A stretch of 64,000 nt of DNA from positions 186,001 through 250,000 of the forward strand of contig JAEWRW010000026.1 in NCBI GenBank assembly GCA_023398815.1, written 5' to 3'. Shown in pieces: positions 1 through 7,792 of this stretch. How positions within the stretch are numbered: the first letter of the stretch is position 1; the number at the start of each line of letters is the position of its first letter. The notes under the pieces were generated by a model. It searched no databases and was not told the origin of the DNA. It was given only the letters and a program-made list of their open reading frames with translations. The stretch is from Bacillota bacterium (GTDB lineage: Bacteria > Bacillota > Clostridia > Christensenellales > UMGS416). The position numbers were made by a program, and so were the translations under genes.

Positions 1-615
1 GTTGAGGTAGCTGATCTCCACCGAGCGTACGCCATACTGCCGGTGGCTCTCCAGCGGGAAGCAGTCCATGCAGTAGTCCAGGTAACGCGTGTTGTTCACG
101 TGGCCGTTGAGGTCGACATCGCTGTACCCGATGGTCTTGCGGTAGGCCGTCTCCGGCGCAGCCAGGTCGGGCAGCTTTCGCAGCTTCTCCCCCAGTGCCC
201 GGTCGGTGCGGAAGGGAGGGTAGTCAATAGCGATGGTGTCACACTTGCGCAGGCGGCGGCTGGCGATGTCGAAGACGACCCACACCGAACTCGCCCGGGC
301 AATGACCTCACCATGCTCATCCCGCAGCAGGAAATCGCGTTCAAACTCCAGCAGCTGTGGTGGCAGGGGCCAGGTCTCCACGGTGACCTGCTCCATCCAC
401 AGCGGGCTGCGCAGCAGCTCCACCCGCATGCGAAGCAGTGCCCAGGCCACTCCATGCTCCCGCTCCAGCGCGGCAAAGCCGATGCCCAACTCGTCCACCG
501 CCTGGGATGCTGCCTCTTGGAAGTAGCCAAACAGCGCACTCAGCTTGAGTTCCTTGTTGAAGTCCACGTCTCGCAGATCGATATGGAACGATGTTTGAAA
601 AACGGAGGTATCCAT
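1..615 (-). CDS. Acyl-ACP thioesterase, 3' end missing (window edge)
   Basis: This is an open frame of 205 codons without a stop that runs off the window. The N-terminus (MDTSVFQTSFHIDLRDVDF) and the block DLNGHVNNTRYLDYC are typical of the acyl-ACP thioesterase family, a double hot-dog fold that releases free fatty acids from acyl carrier protein in the cytoplasm. The NGHVNNTRY segment belongs to the conserved second half of the family. About 40-50 residues are probably missing, since family members are near 250 aa. The ATG is preceded by GGGGAGGAG at good spacing. Family assignment is from recognised motifs; chain-length specificity cannot be read from the sequence. Confidence 0.85.
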   Translation of the reverse strand, partial: MDTSVFQTSFHIDLRDVDFNKELKLSALFGYFQEAASQAVDELGIGFAALEREHGVAWALLRMRVELLRSPLWMEQVTVETWPLPPQLLEFERDFLLRDEHGEVIARASSVWVVFDIASRRLRKCDTIAIDYPPFRTDRALGEKLRKLPDLAAPETAYRKTIGYSDVDLNGHVNNTRYLDYCMDCFPLESHRQYGVRSVEISYLN

Positions 616-637
616 ACGCTCCTCCCCTATCCTGTTA

Positions 638-660
638 TATATGGTTTATTATACCATATA
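638..660 (-). promoter_or_regulatory. Extended -10 promoter within an inverted repeat
   Basis: Reading the minus strand, TGGTATAAT forms an extended -10 upstream of the thioesterase gene. It lies inside a perfect inverted repeat (TATATGGT, 7-nt spacer, ACCATATA) that could be an operator. No good -35 is visible, as is usual for extended -10 promoters. Confidence 0.55.
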
Positions 661-691
661 CGGCGGTTAATCACACCACTTTCATCCAGAT

Positions 692-720
692 TTGACAAAC
701 CGGGCGACTTGTTGTACGAT
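692..720 (+). promoter_or_regulatory. Sigma-A promoter for the HAD phosphatase gene
   Basis: TTGACA, a 17-nt spacer and TACGAT. The predicted start of transcription leaves a short leader that contains GGAGGAGGT directly before the TTG start codon. Confidence 0.7.
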
Positions 721-746
721 GCCGCGAAACCGGAGGAGGTCTGCCT

Positions 747-1529
747 TTGTACAAGCTGATCGCGTTGGACCTGGATGGCACGCTGCTGACCGACGACAAG
801 CGCATCACCGACCGCACGCTCCAAACCCTGCGCCGCTGCCAACAGGCCGGTGCCAAGGTGGTGACCGCCTCCGCCCGGTCGGTGGGGTACTCCCGCGAGT
901 ACATCGACGCCGTGCGGGCCGATGCTGTGGTCGCCTGCGGCGGCGCGCTGGCGCTGGTTGGGGAACGCGTCGTCTACCGTTGTCTGCTGTCGGCGGAGGA
1001 TTCGGCGCGCATCACCCGCCTTGCATTGGCCAGTGGTGCCGGCCGGGTTCTTTTTGATGGCGAAACCGGCTTCTGCCACAACGACGATACCCTGACCGAC
1101 CCTTTTGGCGTGGAGCACTTTTGGGACTTCTCCAGCATTCCATCCGACGCGACCTATAAGATCAATGCGTCCTTCCCCTCCCCCGAGCCGGCGCTCGCCA
1201 TCGCGGCGGCCGTGCCCTCTTGCTCCGCCATTTGCTACGCCGGGGAAGATCACTACCGCTTCGCCCACCGGGATGCCACCAAGGCCCACGCCCTGCGGGC
1301 CGTGGCCGACGCATTGGGCATCGCCCCGGCGGAGGTGGTAGCCTTCGGTGACGACGCCATCGACCTCGAAATGCTGCACTTTGCCGGCCTTGGCGTGGCC
1401 ATGGGCAATGCCGTGGACGAGGCGAAGGCAGCCGCCGACGCCGTGACCCTCTCCAACGAGGAGGACGGCGTGGCCCACTGCCTGGAGGGGATGCTTGCCG
1501 CCGGGCTCATCGGCGGAGCAGGTCAGTAG
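747..1529 (+). CDS. HAD-superfamily Cof-type phosphatase
   Basis: A 260-aa cytoplasmic sugar- or nucleotide-phosphate phosphatase of the HAD-IIB (Cof) group. Visible motifs are motif I ALDLDGTLLTDD near residue 8 (nucleophile and acid Asp), motif II TASARS, and motif IV GDDAIDLEML near residue 205. The middle part carries the substrate-capping domain expected for this subfamily. The start is TTG, chosen because GGAGGAGGT lies 6 nt upstream and the frame begins MYKLIALDLDGTL as in relatives. The gene is monocistronic, behind its own promoter and convergent with the ABC exporter operon. The substrate is unknown. Confidence 0.85.
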   Translation: MYKLIALDLDGTLLTDDKRITDRTLQTLRRCQQAGAKVVTASARSVGYSREYIDAVRADAVVACGGALALVGERVVYRCLLSAEDSARITRLALASGAGRVLFDGETGFCHNDDTLTDPFGVEHFWDFSSIPSDATYKINASFPSPEPALAIAAAVPSCSAICYAGEDHYRFAHRDATKAHALRAVADALGIAPAEVVAFGDDAIDLEMLHFAGLGVAMGNAVDEAKAAADAVTLSNEEDGVAHCLEGMLAAGLIGGAGQ

Positions 1530-1693
1530 TCGCAGCACTTCCCACCGACCTTCACCGCACAACCGTACAACGCCCCCTTTCTCCTTACGACCGCGCAGGC
1601 GGTTCATCCGCCCGCGGCACGAAACAGTCGAATAGAAGTACGTTTCTTCCCGCCGCAGCGCGTCTCCCTCGTAAAACCCGGCACGAGCCAGAT

Positions 1694-1730
1694 AAACAAA
1701 TGCCCCGCGGCGACATGTGCGGCGCGGGGC
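1694..1730 (-). terminator. Terminator of the ABC exporter operon
   Basis: On the minus strand GCCCCGCG pairs with CGCGGGGC around a CACATG-containing loop, followed by ATTTGTTTAT. It ends the exporter operon. The loop sequence recurs in the terminator after thrS (62115-62143). Confidence 0.75.
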
Positions 1731-1790
1731 AAACCAATACCTATAACGAGTCCTCCAAACTCGCGGTGGTCGCGCCAGCGGCCGCCGCGA
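1731..1790 (-). other. Conserved structured 3' element, copy A
   Basis: Directly downstream of the exporter stop codon lies a hairpin (plus-strand arms TCGCGGTGG and CCGCCGCGA, loop TCGCGCCAGCGG). It is joined to the terminator by a linker with the motif CTATAACGAGTCCTCC. The same arrangement, with 10 of 12 loop bases identical and a compensated stem pair, is found after thrS. A similar linker is found in the exporter leader. The rest of the gap up to the HAD gene shows nothing further. Confidence 0.6.
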
Positions 1791-1804
1791 AAGCGTAGCG
1801 CCAG

Positions 1805-3661
1805 CTACGCGCTCTCCTCCCCCGCCTTCTCAATGCCGAGCAGGCGGTTCTCGGCCTCCTCCTTGAACTGGTTGGTGTAGAGCTCATAGTAGTAACCGCG
1901 CAAGGCCATCAGTTCCTTGTGGGTGCCCTGCTCGGCCACCTTGCCCTGTTTGACCACCAGAATTCGGTCGGAGTTGCGGATCGTCGAGAGTCGGTGAGCG
2001 ATGATGAAGCTCGTCCGCCCGTGCAGCAGCACGTCGATGGCGTTCTGTATCTTCCGCTCGGTCTCGGTGTCGATGGAGCTCGTCGCTTCATCGAGCACGA
2101 AGAGCGCGGGACGGGCAATGATGGCCCGGGCAAAGGAGATGAGCTGCTTCTCCCCGGTGGAAAGGCGCCCGCCGCCCTCGCCGACCTCGGAGTCATAGCC
2201 TTTCTCCAGCTTCATGATGAAGCTGTGGGCATCGACCAGTTTCGCGGCCTCCTCTACTTCCTCGTCGGTGGCGTCCAGCTTGCCATAGCGGATGTTCTCC
2301 CGAATGGTGCCGGAGAAGAGGTGGGGTGACTGCAGCACGTACCCGAGATTGGAGTGCAGCCAGAGCTGGGAACGCTCGCGGTAATCCACGCCATCCACCA
2401 GGATGCTGCCCTCAGTTGGCTCGTAGAAGCGACAGATGAGGTTGACGATGGTACTCTTGCCGCTGCCTGTCTCACCCACCAAGGCGATCTTCTCGCCGGA
2501 GCGCACGTTCAGGCTGAAGTTCTCCAGCACCTTCTGGCCGCCCTTGTAGGTGAAGGAGACGTCCTGGAACTCGACCGCCCCGCTGATGGCGGGCCAATTC
2601 TCCCGCTTGGCGGTAAAGGCGTCGCCGAACGCCTCCACGACCTCGGGTTTGTCCTGAATGTCCGGCTCGGTGGTGAGCAGGGTGATGACACGCTCCACCG
2701 CCGCCTGGGAGCTCTGCAGCTCCGCAAAGATGCCGGTGGCCGCGCGGATTGGCTCAAAGAACCAGGAGGTGAGGTTGATAAAGAACGCCAGCTCGCCAAT
2801 GGTAAGGCCGGCAATCTTGACGGTCTCGCCACCAAACCACACCACCAGACCGGTGGAGATGGCACCGATGGTCATGACCATGGGCGTGAAGAGCGAAGTC
2901 ATGGTGGCCGCGCGCACAGCTTTGCTGCGCATGAGGCCCGTCAGGCCCTGGAACTCCTTGAAGTTGAGCTCCTCGCGCACCAGGGTCTTGGTGGTGCGGG
3001 CACCCATGATGCCCTCGTTGAACGCGCCGGTAATGCGGGAGTTGGTGCGGCGCACCTCCCGCTGGGCCTTCAGGATGTGGCGCTGGAAGTAGATGCTGAT
3101 GAGCGCAATGAATGGCACCGACGCCAGCACTAGGACCGCCAGCTGCCAGCGCATCAGGAACATCCCGACGAGCGCCGCAATCATGAAGGTAAAACCCCAG
3201 CACTGGTCGACCAGCGTCCACGCGATGGTGCCGCCCAGGCGGTCGGCGTCACTGGTCATGCGGGCCATGATGTAACCCACCGACGTGTTGTCGTAGTAGG
3301 TGAACGACAGCTCCTGCAAACGTTTGAAGCCGTCGCGGCGGATGTCGTGGGTAATGCCAGATTCCACAAACCCGGCCATGCGCACGAAGGCGAACACAAC
3401 ACCCGCCTGCACGATGAGCAGGCCCACGCTGGCCGCCATCATGATGAGGATGCCGTCCCACTTGCCCAGGGAGACGAAGTTGTCGATGACCCACGCCGAG
3501 ATGCGTGAGAACAGCACGTCGCCAGTACCCGACACCATCATACAGCCGATGATGCTGAAGATCAGTTTCTTATAGGGACCGGCAAACTCCACAATGAGCT
3601 TGCGCCACATACCGAAGTCTACCTTTTTGTCTTGAAATTCCTCTTCCTGCAGGACGCCCAT
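1805..3661 (-). CDS. ABC exporter half-transporter, subunit 2 (canonical Walker B, degenerate signature)
   Basis: A 618-aa half transporter: an N-terminal type IV exporter transmembrane domain (about residues 20-330, six helices) followed by a nucleotide-binding domain. Walker A is GETGSGKST and Walker B LFVLDEATSSID, with the catalytic Glu present. The signature motif is LSTGEKQ rather than LSGGQ. With its partner, which has LSGGQ but Asp in place of the catalytic Glu, this gives one intact and one degenerate ATP site. That is the pattern known for heterodimeric multidrug exporters such as TM287/288, BmrCD and LmrCD. It starts in a TAATG overlap with the upstream subunit, so expression is coupled. 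Substrate is unknown; drug or peptide export is the family expectation. Confidence 0.9.
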   Translation of the reverse strand: MGVLQEEEFQDKKVDFGMWRKLIVEFAGPYKKLIFSIIGCMMVSGTGDVLFSRISAWVIDNFVSLGKWDGILIMMAASVGLLIVQAGVVFAFVRMAGFVESGITHDIRRDGFKRLQELSFTYYDNTSVGYIMARMTSDADRLGGTIAWTLVDQCWGFTFMIAALVGMFLMRWQLAVLVLASVPFIALISIYFQRHILKAQREVRRTNSRITGAFNEGIMGARTTKTLVREELNFKEFQGLTGLMRSKAVRAATMTSLFTPMVMTIGAISTGLVVWFGGETVKIAGLTIGELAFFINLTSWFFEPIRAATGIFAELQSSQAAVERVITLLTTEPDIQDKPEVVEAFGDAFTAKRENWPAISGAVEFQDVSFTYKGGQKVLENFSLNVRSGEKIALVGETGSGKSTIVNLICRFYEPTEGSILVDGVDYRERSQLWLHSNLGYVLQSPHLFSGTIRENIRYGKLDATDEEVEEAAKLVDAHSFIMKLEKGYDSEVGEGGGRLSTGEKQLISFARAIIARPALFVLDEATSSIDTETERKIQNAIDVLLHGRTSFIIAHRLSTIRNSDRILVVKQGKVAEQGTHKELMALRGYYYELYTNQFKEEAENRLLGIEKAGEESA

Positions 3662-5511
3662 TACACCAACTCCTTTTCACCGGGCACCGGCGCGAAGGCG
3701 ATGTCGGACTGCATTTCCTCCTCCAGCGCGTTCTGGATCTGCCAGATGCGCCGGTAGAGGCCGTCCTGTTCCACCAGCTCCTCGTGGGTGCCGTTCTGGG
3801 TCACGGTGCCGTTCTCCAGCACCAAAATGCGGTCCGCCTCCGACAGGGTCGAGATGCGGTGCGAGATGATAAACGTTGTGATTCCCTGGCGGCGCTTCTT
3901 CAGGGCCTTGCGGATGGCCGCGTCGGTCTCGGTGTCCAGCGCGCTCAGGGAATCGTCGAACACCAGAATGTCGTTATTCTTCATGAGCGTGCGCGCGATG
4001 GCGACCCGCTGCTTCTGCCCGCCGGAGAGCGTCACGCCCCGCTCACCCACGATGGTGTCATAGCCCTTCTCGAAGGAGGTGATGACGTCGTGGACGGAGG
4101 CGACGCTGGCGACGGTCTCCACCTCGCCCTGGTCGGGCTTTTCGTGGATGATGCCGATGTTCTCCCGCACGGTCTTGCCGTAGAGGAATGGCTCCTGCAG
4201 CACGATGCCCACATGGCTGCGCAGCCAGTGCTTGTCAATGGTCTTGAGCTCCACCCCGCCAATGGTGACCGAGCCGTCCTGGTAGTCGTAGAGCCGCTGC
4301 AGCAGGTGCACAAGCGTCGACTTGCCGCTGCCGGTAGCGCCGAGGATTGCCACGGTCTCCCCCGCCTTGGCGGTGAAGCTCAGGTTTTTCAGCACCGGCT
4401 GGCCTTCGTCGTAGCGGAAGGTCACGTTGTCAAACACGATGTCGCGGTTGAGCGTTGCCTCCACCGGGTTGGGGCCCGAGTCCTCGGCCTTCTCCACCAG
4501 GATGTCATTCAAGCGCCCAACGGCGATGAGCATGCGGCCGAGGTCAGCCAGTTGCCGTCCGAAGTTGCGGAACGGCCACAGGAACATGCCCACGTAGGAG
4601 TTGAAAACGATGAACATGCCCAGCGAAATGGTGCCATGGACGGCGTACCACGCGCCGAAGTAGAGCACCAGCACCTGCTGGAGGATGGTCACAAAGTCCG
4701 CGAAGCTCCAGAAGGTCGCGAACATCAGCGTCAGGTGGCGCACACGGTCACGCAGGGTGGCGATGTGGCTGCCGTACTTCTCCTTCTCAAACCCCTCACG
4801 GCCAAAGGCACGCACCACGCGCACGCCGGTCAGGTTCTCTTGCAGGGCGGTGGACATGGCGCCGTCCGCCTGCTCCACGATGGTGAACTGCCCCTGTATC
4901 TTCTTAAAGTACAGAAACGAGAAGGCCACCAGCAGCGGCACCAGACACATGGAGATGAGCGTCAGCTTCCAGTTCAGATTGAGCAGCACCACGAGCGACG
5001 TCACCAACACCACAAACGCACGAAACAGCTCCGGCGACTGGGAACCGATGAACATGCGCGTCGTGTCCACGTCGGTCGTACAACGCTGGATGAGGTCGCC
5101 GGTCTCGGCCTTCACATGGTAGTCAAAGGGAAGGCTCTGCAGGTGATTGTACAGCCGCTCCCGCACATTCTTCGCCACACCCTCCGATGTCTCACTGCTC
5201 ATGCGCCCCTTCAGGAACATGAAGAGGCCGCGGACAACCATGATGGCCACGATGATGAGGCAGCACACCCACAGGTTGTTTGCCACATAGGTCTCGACAT
5301 CCTTGCCCAGGCCCAACAGCTGACCGATGTTGACGCTGCCGGAGTTAACCTTAGGTTTCGGGTTTAGAATGCCATCCACCAGCCACCCCAGGATGAGCGG
5401 CCAAAGAAAATTGAGAATCACGTCCATGAAGACGCCCAACAGCGACAGCAGATACTTGCCGCGGAAGCCCTTGGTGAACTGCCACAGCCGTTGGAATCGG
5501 ATCCGGTTCAA
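3661..5511 (-). CDS. ABC exporter half-transporter, subunit 1 (degenerate Walker B)
   Basis: A 616-aa half transporter with an exporter-type membrane domain (roughly residues 15-320) and an ATPase domain with Walker A LGATGSGKST, signature LSGGQKQR and Walker B ILVFDDSLSALD. The residue after the Walker B Asp is Asp, not the usual Glu, so this subunit supplies the catalytically weak half-site of the heterodimer. The TTG start is chosen because AAGGGGG lies 7 nt upstream and the frame opens with MNRIRFQRLWQFTKG before the first helix. It is first in a two-gene operon whose leader carries a small peptide gene and a four-segment attenuator. A BmrCD-like multidrug or peptide exporter is the most likely role. 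Confidence 0.9.
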   Translation of the reverse strand: MNRIRFQRLWQFTKGFRGKYLLSLLGVFMDVILNFLWPLILGWLVDGILNPKPKVNSGSVNIGQLLGLGKDVETYVANNLWVCCLIIVAIMVVRGLFMFLKGRMSSETSEGVAKNVRERLYNHLQSLPFDYHVKAETGDLIQRCTTDVDTTRMFIGSQSPELFRAFVVLVTSLVVLLNLNWKLTLISMCLVPLLVAFSFLYFKKIQGQFTIVEQADGAMSTALQENLTGVRVVRAFGREGFEKEKYGSHIATLRDRVRHLTLMFATFWSFADFVTILQQVLVLYFGAWYAVHGTISLGMFIVFNSYVGMFLWPFRNFGRQLADLGRMLIAVGRLNDILVEKAEDSGPNPVEATLNRDIVFDNVTFRYDEGQPVLKNLSFTAKAGETVAILGATGSGKSTLVHLLQRLYDYQDGSVTIGGVELKTIDKHWLRSHVGIVLQEPFLYGKTVRENIGIIHEKPDQGEVETVASVASVHDVITSFEKGYDTIVGERGVTLSGGQKQRVAIARTLMKNNDILVFDDSLSALDTETDAAIRKALKKRRQGITTFIISHRISTLSEADRILVLENGTVTQNGTHEELVEQDGLYRRIWQIQNALEEEMQSDIAFAPVPGEKELV

Positions 5512-5541
5512 ATGAATTCCCCCTTACCACCCGCGGTGTAC

Positions 5542-5610
5542 AAAAAGCCGCGGGATTCTCCCGCGGCTTGGATTACAACGAGTGCTCCGCGGGGGTGCTG
5601 GCCCGCGGCG
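5542..5610 (-). promoter_or_regulatory. Transcription attenuator in the ABC exporter leader
   Basis: Minus-strand order: segment 1 GCCGCGGG, segment 2 CCCGCGG, segment 3 CCGCGGGA, segment 4 TCCCGCGG followed by CTTTTTG. Segments 3 and 4 form an 11-bp intrinsic terminator with a U-tract (plus-strand arms at 5545-5555 and 5559-5569). Segments 2 and 3 are also complementary (antiterminator), as are 1 and 2. This is the trp-type arrangement of mutually exclusive hairpins, placed between the leader peptide stop and the first exporter gene. The linker TACAACGAGTGCTCC resembles the element found after the exporter operon and after thrS. Confidence 0.8.
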
Positions 5611-5618
5611 TGCCCTGT

Positions 5619-5720
5619 TTAGAGCATGCGTTCGGGCCGGAAAATGGCATGATCGTCCCATGCGAACCCAAAGGTAACGCCTGCGAGCGCTGCATTGCCG
5701 TTCAAACGTGCTTTTACCAT
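5619..5720 (-). CDS. Leader peptide of the ABC exporter operon
   Basis: A 33-codon frame beginning MVKARLNGNAALAGVTFG and ending in FRPERML. Its ribosome-binding site is strong (AAAGGAGG, 7 nt before ATG). It lies about 75 nt downstream of the promoter -10, and its stop is 9 nt before the first attenuator segment, so ribosome position on this frame can decide which hairpin forms. Ribosome-mediated attenuation through a leader peptide (BmrB) is known for the related BmrCD exporter of Bacillus subtilis; that this one senses ribosome-stalling antibiotics is inference. The peptide itself has no recognisable domain. Confidence 0.75.
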   Translation of the reverse strand: MVKARLNGNAALAGVTFGFAWDDHAIFRPERML

Positions 5721-5793
5721 TTTCGGGCCTCCTTTCCTAAAGTCGTGAGTGATGGGCCACTTTCGCGCCTGTTCTCTCACGTAAGCAAGGAGT

Positions 5794-5822
5794 ATCTTAC
5801 CAGATGGTGGTACGTTTGACAA
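5794..5822 (-). promoter_or_regulatory. Promoter of the leader peptide and ABC exporter operon
   Basis: On the minus strand TTGTCA, 17-nt spacer, TAAGAT. The spacer contains the short inverted repeat TACCA-N5-TGGTA, a possible operator. The 216 bases between here and the TetR promoter hold no gene that I can support; a short palindrome (GTTTTTT, G, AAAAAAC) lies beside the -35. Confidence 0.7.
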
Positions 5823-6038
5823 GGGGGTTTTTTGAAAAAACTGGGCTAAAAAGCAAACACACATTCGCCATCCAAACCAATTGCACACAACCAGCCAGCA
5901 AGGCCGCACCAGCATCTCGAAGCAAGCGCAGCAGAGCTCGCGCAACCCGGATGCAGAGAGAATGGATGTGCTTCCCTTACACAGGAGAGATTCCCCCTAG
6001 CTCCATACCGGGAACGTGATGCAAAAACGCAATGACTA

Positions 6039-6088
6039 TTGACAACAGAATGACAGACGCATATGCTTTGAATGAACATTCATTCAAA
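6039..6088 (+). promoter_or_regulatory. Promoter and palindromic operator of the TetR-hydrolase operon
   Basis: TTGACA, 17-nt spacer, TATGCT. Overlapping the -10 and the predicted transcription start is a perfect inverted repeat: TTTGAATGA at 6067-6075, 4-nt spacer ACAT, TCATTCAAA at 6080-6088. Its size and position are those of a TetR-family operator, so autorepression by the next gene is likely. Confidence 0.8.
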
Positions 6089-6099
6089 TTGGAGGACGC

Positions 6100-6744
6100 A
6101 TGAGCGACCAAGGAACCGCCCTGTTGCGGGCCATCGAGGAAGGCTTTGAGGCTGACGTGCCTGACGGAGGAGCGCGGCGCATCCTGCTGGCGTCGATGGA
6201 GGTCTTTGCCCGCAAGGGGTTGCACGGCACCAAGATTGGGGACATTGCCCGGCACGCCGGGTTCAGCCAGGGGTTTGTGTACCACTACTTCCCCACCAAG
6301 GACGCCATTTACCAGCGCATCCTTGCACTGGCTGCCGATGGCGCAGCCCGGGCCGTGGGGCTGGCCATGGCGCTGGAGGGCACGCCGGCCGATCGCATCC
6401 GGTGGCTGACCGAGGCGCTGCTCTGCCCCGACAGCCTCTCCACCCAGCATTGGCGGCTGTTGCTGCTGCAGGCCTCCATGCCCGATGCCCTGCCTGCCGA
6501 TACGGCGGAGGAACTGCGCCGCCGCAACGCGCAGCTGGTGCTGCAGTTTGCAGAGCTTCTACAGGAAGGCCAACAAGCCGGTCAGATTGCCCCGCTGGAA
6601 CCGTTGACGCTGGCGGTTACCTATTTTGCCGTGATGCAGGGGGCGGGCATGATGCTGGCGCAGAGCACGGTACCGCTGCCCTTCGTTCCCATCGATCGAT
6701 TGCTGCGCTTCCTGTGGTCGGAGGAGGGCCTGAACAATGGTTAA
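6100..6744 (+). CDS. TetR/AcrR-family transcriptional regulator
   Basis: A 214-aa protein with the TetR N-terminal helix-turn-helix at about residues 25-72 (ARRILLASMEVFARKG, then IGDIARHAGFSQGFVYHYF). The C-terminal ligand-binding part is variable, as expected. GGAGG lies 5 nt before the ATG. The perfect operator overlapping its own promoter argues for autorepression. The downstream alpha/beta hydrolase overlaps it by 8 nt and is its most likely target; the divergent exporter is a second possible target but no copy of the operator is seen at that promoter. The inducer is unknown. Confidence 0.9.
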   Translation: MSDQGTALLRAIEEGFEADVPDGGARRILLASMEVFARKGLHGTKIGDIARHAGFSQGFVYHYFPTKDAIYQRILALAADGAARAVGLAMALEGTPADRIRWLTEALLCPDSLSTQHWRLLLLQASMPDALPADTAEELRRRNAQLVLQFAELLQEGQQAGQIAPLEPLTLAVTYFAVMQGAGMMLAQSTVPLPFVPIDRLLRFLWSEEGLNNG

Positions 6745-7621
6745 GCTGTATCGAAGCAAACGAGGCGAGCAGGCGCTGCTGGCGTCCTACGACCGGCTGC
6801 TGGGCCAATGGGGTGTGCCCGTGGAGGAGCGGGACATCCCCACCCGCTACGGCACTACCCATGTCCTGCTTGCCGGGGACGCCGGGCTGCCGCCATTGGT
6901 TCTCTTCCACGGCGTGGGCGATGACGCGGCGTTGATGTGGGTTTACAATGCCGCGGAACTCTCGAAGCACTTCCGCCTGTTCGCGTTGGATACCATGGGC
7001 GGGCCGGGCAAGAGCCGCCCCAATGCACAATACGGCAAGGGCTTCCTGCAGGAATGCTGGGTTGATGACGTGCTCGATGGCCTGGGGTTGGGCGCAGTGC
7101 TCGTCGCCGGCACCTCCAACGGTGCCTACCTGGCCCAGCGCTATGCCGCCCGCCGGCCGCAGCGGGTGTTGCGGTGCGTCTCGATGGCCGGCAGCCTTGC
7201 TGCTGGCATCGGCAGCCCCATGGGTAAGATGATGCGCGTCTTTCTGCCGGAAGCCCTTCTGCCGACAAAGCGAAACGTAGGAAAACTGCTGGCCAAGATG
7301 ATCGGGGAGAACATTGCAGTTTTCACCGGCAACGATGCGCTGATGGAGCACTGGACCCTGCTGCTGCGCCACTTCAACACCATGGCCATGGGCTTCCACC
7401 GCATTGAGCCGCTGAACGCGGAGGAGGTTGCCGCCCTGCGGGGCAAGACACTCTTCCTGCTAGGCGACTGCGATCCCCTCGCCTACTCTGCCGCTAGTGT
7501 GGAGACACTGGCGCGCGAAGGCATGGAACACCGCATCTACCCCGGTGTGGGCCATGGTATCAACCACGAGCGGGCGGCAGAAGTCAACCGGGAGCTCATC
7601 AACTTCTTCACACGGCCCTGA
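6737..7621 (+). CDS. Alpha/beta hydrolase
   Basis: A 294-aa alpha/beta-hydrolase fold protein. The oxyanion segment LVLFHGVGDDA is near residue 55, the nucleophile elbow GTSNG near 124 (catalytic Ser), the acid in LLGDCDPLAYS near 243, and the catalytic His in GVGHGINHE near 274. It is co-transcribed with and overlaps the TetR gene, suggesting an induced esterase or lactonase acting on the regulator's ligand or a related compound. The substrate cannot be inferred. Confidence 0.85.
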   Translation: MVKLYRSKRGEQALLASYDRLLGQWGVPVEERDIPTRYGTTHVLLAGDAGLPPLVLFHGVGDDAALMWVYNAAELSKHFRLFALDTMGGPGKSRPNAQYGKGFLQECWVDDVLDGLGLGAVLVAGTSNGAYLAQRYAARRPQRVLRCVSMAGSLAAGIGSPMGKMMRVFLPEALLPTKRNVGKLLAKMIGENIAVFTGNDALMEHWTLLLRHFNTMAMGFHRIEPLNAEEVAALRGKTLFLLGDCDPLAYSAASVETLAREGMEHRIYPGVGHGINHERAAEVNRELINFFTRP

Positions 7622-7669
7622 CACCACCACAACGGGATCGCCCCCAGGGGCGATGGCAAATGGCATGGA

Positions 7670-7712
7670 AAGTGCCGGGCATCGAGCGTTGTTCGCTCGC
7701 TGTCCGGCACTT
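7670..7712. repeat. Long two-tier inverted repeat
   Basis: Outer arms AAGTGCCGG/CCGGCACTT enclose inner arms CGAGCG/CGCTCG around a TTGTT loop. It follows the hydrolase stop codon and has no U-tract on either strand, so it is either a weak terminator or an mRNA 3' stabilising hairpin. Confidence 0.5.
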
Positions 7713-7737
7713 CGCTCATTCCAGGCGATAGAACCCA

Positions 7738-7746
7738 TGGTATAAT
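7738..7746 (+). promoter_or_regulatory. Extended -10 promoter
   Basis: TGGTATAAT, identical to extended -10 elements at 11331, 15156 and 15176. No convincing -35. It precedes the gene for the membrane/coiled-coil protein, which has AAAGGAGG before its ATG. Confidence 0.65.
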
Positions 7747-7792
7747 ATAGAAATACTGGAGGAATCAGTGAGGACCTGCTAAAGGAGGGATT

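Noticed and set aside
5568..5819. An 83-codon plus-strand frame opposite the exporter leader
   Set aside because: It lacks a ribosome-binding site, and the opposite strand carries the promoter, leader peptide and attenuator.
5828..5842. Palindrome GTTTTTT-G-AAAAAAC as a terminator
   Set aside because: An AT-only stem without GC pairs, located upstream of the promoter; not a credible intrinsic terminator.
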